Below are positions 19,607 through 26,471 of a DNA stretch of 26,471 nucleotides, piece by piece. Numbering within the stretch: the first letter of the stretch is position 1; the number at the start of each line of letters is the position of its first letter. Position numbers and translations under genes: made by a program. The notes beneath the pieces were generated by a model. It ran no database searches. It was not told the DNA's origin and was given only the letters and a program-made list of their open reading frames with translations. The DNA is from Haplosporangium gracile (lineage: Eukaryota > Mortierellomycota > Mortierellomycetes > Mortierellales > Mortierellaceae): contig JAAAUF010000567.1 in the NCBI GenBank assembly GCA_015499985.1, positions 782 to 27,252 of the forward strand, in the 5' to 3' direction.

Positions 19607-22600
19607 ATGGTCTCCGAGACCCTAGACATCCAGGTCCTAGTTCGGGCCATGTACGACTACGAGTCGGAGGATGCAACAAACCTGACCTTCAAGAAGGATG
19701 ATGTGATTCAGGTCCTTGCACAGCTCGATTCCGGTTGGTGGGCGGGTCATTGCCAGGGCCGCCAGGGCTGGTTCCCCTCCAACTATGTTCAGGTCCTTGG
19801 GGACGATGACCTCGACTCTCAGGATGAAGACGATCCTGAACAGGATGGGGAAGACCTAGACGTAAGTTTTTCTTTTTTTTTCTTTCATCCTTGACTCTTT
19901 TCAACCCTTCTACCCTTTTTCCTTTCACGTTTTCGTTCTTTTGAAGGCAAGGAAGTAGCTCTGGTTTTGGGTCATTGTTCATTGGTCATGACTCAGTAAA
20001 GGCGTTAACCTTCTTTTATTATTCTTGTGCAATGGAGGGAAACACAAAAAGAAGCGCAACAGAACATAACAACAACAAAAGGAGAAGGAGATTCGTTTAT
20101 CATTTCATACAAAGTCTCAAAAAAACTATGAGGAAAAAAAAGTGGTGCTATTCTGAAGATGGTCTAGTGCATCGGGCTTGGAGAGGAGTGGGGAGGGAGG
20201 ATGGCATACAGGAACTCACCACACACAACCCCACTTCACCCACATGCGCACATACTTCATTCACCCACACAACGAACAAAAAAGACTAGAGATACGCTCT
20301 CCAGATACAATTGAGGGCTCCTTTTTTTGTCATTCTCTTGCCTTTTCTATCTTTTCACTCTTATCCCTTTCTCCAATTGAAAAGGGCAAACGGCCAACGG
20401 GCACAACGAAGTGGAATAAAAAAAGAAAAAAGGAAAAAAGAATTAGTGGAATTATGGGTAATATGAAAAGAGAGACGGACGGAGTGTAAGAAAAGACAGG
20501 GGCAGGACAAGGAGAGCGAGATTCGATTGCAAAAAAAAAAAAAAAGATAAAACATCCCGAGTGAGAAGATGAGCTTCACCTGCTTACTATGCATACAAAT
20601 AAGAGGACAATATGAACGAGCAGATTTCTATATCGTTCTTTCTTCCTTTGTGCTTCCTTCCTCTTTTGTATTCACATACCATGGGCCATTTGTTGGCTGA
20701 TGGTCTTTGATGTTAAGCTCAAATGGGCGAGGATAGCTCGTATTTTTATTGCTGCTTATATTTCTTTACTTCCTGTTGAGTTGAATGGATAAGTGTGTGG
20801 ATATGAGAGCGAAATGGGTTGTCTTGTTGTTGTTGAAGTGTGTGTGTGTGCGCATCAATTATGCGTCTCGTTTGTGCTCTCGTTTTCTTATTCCTTCCTT
20901 CATCCTTTGTTGACAATCAACATGAAAAAAAACAATTGAACAGACAACACCGTTTTATTGAAATGCTCTTCTGAGGGATGGCATTTTCTCGTTGGTTTCG
21001 TTCCACTTTTTCCACTCGAACAAAAAAAAGCGCGCGAACCAACAGTGTGCGAGTATTGTGTGTCTATGGAGTGTGCTATCCGGTTTTTGTTTATGCTAAT
21101 GCGGGATTGTCTGTTCATTTTTTTCTTGTTCTTCACTGTCTTCATTGCTGTCTTTTTTTTATTTTCTTCTTGTGCTTTCTTTGTATTCTTTAGTCGTCAT
21201 GTGCATTGTTGCGCTTATTATTATGTTGCTGGAGTTGTAAAAGGGCATTGGAGCAATGAGAGGGGAAGTATGAGGAGAGCCCTTGTTTTGGGGAACAAAG
21301 TAAAAAATAGCGACGAACCCAGCTCAAGCCCCTCTTATTGAGCTGTCGAGAAAAAACAACAGCAACAGAAGCAACAACAAACACCTTCGTGCCCTTTCCT
21401 GATGCCTATGTACTTCCTCGTGGCGCTTGACGTTGTATCCCATGCATACATCACTTCACTTCCGCTCTTCCTCCTTCCCTCCGCTGTTCCTTACGACCAA
21501 CCAACCGACCAACCAAGCCGATTCGTCGTTGATTATGCGAGCCCCTCTTTTTTTTTTTTCTCGACGGTGGCAGACAGATCTTTGAGATCGATTAGAAGGT
21601 TGTCCTTTTTTCTGTGTTGGGAGCAAAGTGAGCACCCACCAGCAGACACACACGCCCACATACAAACGAAAACCTTCCTTCATCTTCACCCATATTTCTT
21701 AACCATAATGCAAAATATCAGAACCAAAAAAACTGACGCCTTTCCTCCCTCTTTCTTTCAATTTGTTCATATCACCTGGCTGTTCTTGTGACTCTACCTG
21801 CCACGCCCATTGTTATTTTGCTCTGTTCTCGAACAAAAATGCGGCACTTTAATATGACACTCTTTTGGAATGCATTGGATGGCTGGATTCGACAACATCT
21901 TTCAGAGCGCGGATGATCTCTGGTTGCCTCAGACAACGCCTGATGGTCAGGTCTTTTATTACAACCAACGCACACAAGAATCGAGCTGGACTATTCCCGA
22001 ACCAGAAGACCGTGCAAGCATGGGAACTGCGGATACTGCTGGTCAAGATGTTGTAGGTAAGTATTATTTTCCATTTTGTTTATCAGGACCCGGCTCGAGA
22101 GGTGTTTCTTCGCATGCATGCATGATGGGAAGTGACAAGAGTCGGAAAAATTAAGAAAAAAAGACTAACAAAGGTCCGTGTGTTTGTTTTATTTGCATGT
22201 TCTTTCACTACCATTAGGTCAGACGGGATGGTCGGTGCGTGAGTCGACATCGAACGGCAATGGATGGTACAACTCGGAAGCCGAGGATGATGACCAGGAT
22301 CAGGATCAGGACCATGAGAACGATGAGGGACCCCCAGAAGGTGCTCGTCTCTCCCGTGCCTCCAGCACCCACTCTTCTGCCAACAAGGTATCCATCATCA
22401 GCCTCTTCACATGCGTTCGTCAGGATTGGGAGCGCATTTTCACGATGAGGAACACAAGAACAAATAAGAGCTGCCTGGACCTGCTTTAATATATGGACAT
22501 GGGCGATATCCAGGAACAACTATCATCAGTATTTGTTGTTGGGGCGATTGATATGATCACTCCATGGCCTTCTTCCAACGGACGTGGAACTCTATTGGTC

Positions 22601-25600
22601 TCAATCAACGTCCAATCACTGACTTTCATCAACCCTTCCATTAATATGTCAAACCACGACCAATATTGACCTCATATCCTGTAATTGTAATTAATCCCTT
22701 GGTTCTCAACTTCCCCCCTCCCCCTGAATTTTTAAATGGTTCTAGGCCTCCAGTGGTGATGCTGCCAGCACAACGGGCTCATCGACTGACCCAGCCCAGA
22801 CTTTGGCTACTGTTCGCAAGCCCTCAGGACTCGCCAATGGCACACCCCAAGAGTCTATCGAGGGTCTCCCCTCACTGCCCCTTTTGCCCAACCCCTTCGA
22901 CCCCGAACCCACCTGGGAATCCCTCTCTGAGCACACTACCGCAGCCGTCGAGAACCTTCTTTCATCCGCTGAGAAGGGTTACAAGCCCTACTATCTCATT
23001 CAGTCCTCCATCGTGGTCGAAGCCATCCGTGTCATGCTCTATGCTTCTGGAACTGTTGACAAGGATGCTGCTATCATGCGCCAGCACCGTGGACTCAAGA
23101 TGCACCATCGTCAGATCATGGCCGCTCTCTCTAAGCTTGTCTTGTCTGCAAAGATGGCTTCTGGAGTTTGGCCCGCTGCTGATTCTGTCGATAAGTTGTC
23201 GGCCGATGCCAGGGAGGTCAAAACTACAGCCCAGAACTATGTCACCACCGCCATTGCTGCCGAGATCACAGTCCATCAGGTCGATGCTCGTCTTGTCACT
23301 GATGTCAAGTCACCCCTTCGTGCCAAGGTTGCTGCCCGTACCTTGGACAGAGCCCTCTCGAACGGTTCTCTCAAGAGCGACCACGGCTCCGCCACTGGCG
23401 AGAGGAAGACTTTTGGATCTCAGTTGAGCACCCAGAGCATCTTGAGTCAGCTCGACTACTATGCCAAGAGCGCTTCCAAAGCTGTTACTGTCTTGGCTAT
23501 GCAGATTGAAAAGGCGATCGAGAACCCCTCCCCTGCTCTCCGTCACAATGGCATCACTGGAGGTTCTGCGGCCAACCCTGTCATGAACTCTGCTCAGTCG
23601 GCTCAGTTGGTCACCCAGGCTCGCCAAACCATCTCTCAGCTGGGCTCACTCTTGACCCTCATTACCGACTTTTACACCACCACCCAGCAGGATCATCCCT
23701 CTATCCAAGAAAAGTACTTTGCAGATGTCAGGACAGCTAAGCAGTCGTTGCACGGCAGCACGGCCTCGATGGTGATGGCTATCCAGTCGGCAACGGACTT
23801 GTTGGCTGTTGGACAGACTCTGGATTTGGCACTCAACACTGCTTTGACGACCGAGAAGGCTGCTCAGAGCCTTGTTTTGGCGGCTCGTGCGTTGATTCAG
23901 GAGAAGGAGATGGCTGATGCCAGTGCACCCTTGACCAGGGCTCCTTATGACCCCTATGGTCGCAAGCCCTCGATGGCGGCTGTCATGGATCGCACGACTG
24001 AGGAGATCATATATAATCACGACAACGACTCTGACATTGAGCCCGATCTAGCTCCTCGCATGGCTCCCAAGCAACCTCATAGCGCCATTTCCTCTCAGCG
24101 CAACCGTTCCGACTCTCAGCCTTCCATTTTTTCTGCACATTCCAACCAGTCAGGACCATACACTCCTGGAACCGAGTACTCTGGACGTGGCACTCAGACA
24201 GGATTCCCCTTCCCTACTTCACCTGGCGAGGGTGGATTTGGAGGCGTTGCCAACAGCGCTACCCCTGGACGGTACGACATTCGGGGCGAGAAGGTCAAGA
24301 AGATGCTGGGAGACGAGGCTCCTGGACGTGGTGGTGCTCAATACTGGTTCTTGAACTATGATTACCAGCAGACTGACTTGGTCCTCAACGCTGAGGGACA
24401 GGTCAAGGGAGGTACTCTTCCCGCCTTGATCGAGCGGTTGACGTTGCACGACGGTCTGGATTCCAACTTCATTGCCACCTTCTTACTCACCTACCGGTCA
24501 TTCACTTCGACCAAGGAGCTGTTCACGTACTTGTTCCACCGATTCACGATACAACCCCCCATGGGTCTTGACCCCGAGGAGCTGGAGATCTGGACAGAAA
24601 AGAAGTTGACGCCCATTCGCCTGCGCGTCTTCAATATCATCAAGTCGTGGCTGGAAACATATTACCTGGAGGACGAGACGGATGATCATGAGGCATTGTC
24701 GATGATTAAGGACTTTTCGGGATCTGCTGCCATGAAAGATACTATGTCCTTTGCTGCTGTGCAACTGATCAAGTTGGTCGAGAAGCGTGAGCAGTCTGAG
24801 GGCGCCTTCCGCAAGATGGTCCTCAACTTGACCACTCAGGCGCCTCAACCCATCACCCCTCGTAACTTGAAGAAGATCAAGTTCTTGGAGCTGGATCCCC
24901 TGGAGTTTGCTCGTCAGTTGACCATCATGGAGGCCAACGCATACAACAAGATCAAACCTGTCGAGTGTCTTGCCAAGGCCTGGACGAGTGAGGATCCCGA
25001 GATTGCAGCCAAGGCTGTGAACATCAAGAAGATGATTGAGACCAGTAACTTGTACTCTAACTGGATCAACGAGCTGGTTCTCAGCGAGAAAGAGCTCAAG
25101 AAGCGTGTCCTCGTCATCCGTCACCTCGTCATGATTGCCGAGGTACGCCCCTTTCTCTTGTTTTGTTATTGTTGGCTCAATTAATTGTTTGCGCGTTCTG
25201 TGGATGTACTAACGCTCTTGCATCTATTTCATTTCACAAATAGAAACTGCGCCAGTTGAATAACTTTAGTATGTTGTCGGCTACTATGGCTGCCTTGTCA
25301 CAGTCCCCGATCCATCGTTTGAAGCGGACATGGGAGCAGGTTCCCTCTCGCACCATGACCGCATTCATGGATCTCCAGGCCCTGATGGGTGTCGCCAAGA
25401 ACTGGGCCGAGTACCGTGAGGAGCTTCACTCTGTCAACCCACCCTGTGTTCCCTTTGTGGGCATGTACTTGACCGATCTGGTCATGATCCAGGACGGCAA
25501 CGGCGATTTCTTAAAGAAGTCGAACCACCTGATCAACTTTTACAAGCGAGTCAAGACTGCCGAGGTTATTCGGGAGATTCAGCAGTACCAGTCGGTTCCT

Positions 25601-25950
25601 TATTGTCTGACGAGCGTGCCCGAGATCCAAAGCTTTATTCGTCGTGGACAGGATTGTACAAAATCTGTAGCGGATCTTTACGAGATGAGTTTGCAATTAG
25701 AGCCTCGGTAAGTCATCTTTTCTTACTGTGTGGCATGGTGTGCTAACTTTATAATATGAGCAGTGGTTGTTTCGCCTTTCTTCTCTCGTCGTCGTTTATG
25801 GGAAACAGAAATGATGTTGAGACGAACAGTCTGGCTTAACTCCATTGTTTGTTCACTTCACCCGCGTGCCTCTCGGTCTACCGTGATACCAGCAATGAGC
25901 GAGGAGACGAAAAGATTGCTCGACTTCTCAACGAGTCCGGCATGCTCTAA
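19607..25950 (+). CDS. Cdc25-like Ras guanine nucleotide exchange factor, SH3-WW-RasGEF
   Basis: Exons: 19607-19861, 21906-22056, 22218-22387, 22746-25142, 25244-25707, 25893-25950. They sum to 3,495 nt, or 1,164 residues. SH3 domain at about 10-64 (AMYDY 14-18, Trp44-Trp45, FPSNYV 56-61), then a Glu/Asp-rich linker. WW domain at about 91-116 (Trp91, FYYN, Trp113, Pro116), then an Asp/Gln-rich stretch. Ser/Ala-rich helical middle region 193-700. RasGEF N-terminal module at about 724-830. Catalytic CDC25-type RasGEF domain at about 905-1145, containing the family signature PCVPFVGMYLTDL (1058-1070). Tail DEKIARLLNESGML. It should exchange GDP for GTP on Ras at the plasma membrane, upstream of cAMP or MAPK signalling; SH3 and WW bind proline-rich partners. 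The start ATG has G at -3 and G at +4. The last exon was chosen because the tail restores a C-terminus I recall from fungal relatives; reading through instead ends at the TAA inside the 25708 donor. The first intron is unusually long. Confidence 0.92.
19862..21905 (+). other. Long (2,044-nt) first intron of the RasGEF gene
   Basis: It runs from the GTAAGT donor right after the SH3/acidic exon to the TTTCAG acceptor before the WW exon, both in phase 0. The interior is AT-rich and full of homopolymers (for example A15 at 20531-20545) and GT repeats. It has no frame with recognisable protein features on either strand, and I see no RNA gene. An in-frame ATG at 21870, just upstream of the acceptor, would allow an SH3-less protein if transcription began inside the intron. 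Undetected microexons between SH3 and WW cannot be excluded. Confidence 0.7.
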
Positions 25951-26471
25951 AGAGGAAGGCTCTACAACTTGGTCATCTCTTAAGCACTCTCCATTACAAG
26001 CCACACACCCGCAATACCCCTTCCCTCTCTATACCTGTACTTTTCTATCCTGGGCTGGCTGCCGGTGACTGGCTTTTTTCTGGCTGACTGACTGACTGAC
26101 TGACGGACTGGATCTTGAGCCTTGGCTTGGGCAGGCGAACTGACTGACTGCTGGCTGACTGATTACGGACAAGGGAGCTCTGTGTGACGATTTTCTAGAG
26201 GATCTCTACTATATGGACGGGTCTGGCCCTTTCTCTCTCTATACCCTTTCTCTCTTTTTACTCTTTTCCAACTTGTATGTGATCAAGTCTGGCGCTTGGG
26301 GGGATTGAACAAGGAGGGAACTTTATGTCAATGCACGTCTTCCTACATGAGCTGAACGCACGGACTGACGTATTATTTTTTATTTATTTTTGGAACACAA
26401 TAGCGAGAAGGTTTCTTCACCTAACACTGTGGAACATATCAACAGCGTCTTCCAAGCAACAGGACTTTAGA
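25951..26471. other. 3' flank of the RasGEF gene
   Basis: No gene is seen. The stretch holds CTGA-type tandem repeats (26084-26103, with further imperfect copies to about 26160), CT-rich runs, and an AT-rich tract at 26371-26390 that reads AATAAA twice on the minus strand. The latter might serve as the 3' signal of a convergent gene off the right edge. I find no clear AATAAA on the + strand for the RasGEF itself. Confidence 0.5.
26084..26103. repeat. Tandem repeat (CTGA)5
   Basis: Five perfect copies of CTGA, followed by imperfect GACTG/CTGACTGA units over the next 60 bases, in the 3' flank of the RasGEF gene. It may be transcribed as part of the 3' UTR. Confidence 0.85.

Noticed and set aside
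20958..21341. 127-codon open frame inside the long RasGEF intron
   Set aside because: Cys/Phe-rich peptide from T-rich intronic DNA, with no domain and no splice sites linking it to the flanking exons in frame.

Overview
The window looks like nuclear DNA of a filamentous fungus, most likely an early-diverging one of the Mortierella type (Mortierellomycota). This is inference from gene content and style and was not tested by a search. Supporting signs are GT-AG introns with GTAAGT-like donors, some near CTAAC branch sites, long CT-rich leaders with T-tracts, and a very large intronless NACHT-pentapeptide-WD40 gene of a kind I associate with that group. All recognisable genes lie on the + strand.

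Layout. (1) Positions 1-1844 hold no convincing gene. (2) Positions 1845-4935 are a decayed, 5'-truncated relative of the next gene, broken by seven stop codons and four frameshifts. (3) Positions 6272-12094 are an intact 1,940-residue intronless ORF. Its parts are a disordered N-terminus, a long helical armadillo-like region, a NACHT NTPase with intact Walker A and B, pentapeptide repeats, about 14 WD40 repeats (enough for two seven-bladed propellers) and a serine/acidic tail. It is an NLR-like (STAND) protein. (4) Positions 12937-14646 encode, in five coding exons, an Rxt2-like subunit of the Rpd3L histone deacetylase complex. (5) Positions 15333-18209 encode, in eight exons, a 355-residue calcium/calmodulin-dependent protein kinase. 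Two of these exons are only 11 and 8 nt long, and the 8-nt one supplies the catalytic Asp. (6) Positions 19607-25950 encode, in six exons, a 1,164-residue SH3-WW-RasGEFN-RasGEF protein (Cdc25-like Ras exchange factor) whose first intron is about 2.04 kb. (7) Positions 25951-26471 are 3' flank with CTGA tandem repeats.

The three right-hand genes are conserved eukaryotic regulators (chromatin, Ca2+ signalling, Ras signalling) with no obvious joint pathway. They look like ordinary core neighbours. The left third is the accessory part: an NLR-like gene next to its own dead relative, which suggests gene-family birth and death. The exon models for the three spliced genes were built by hand from splice sites, reading-frame continuity and family motifs. 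In each case the exon lengths sum to a multiple of three.
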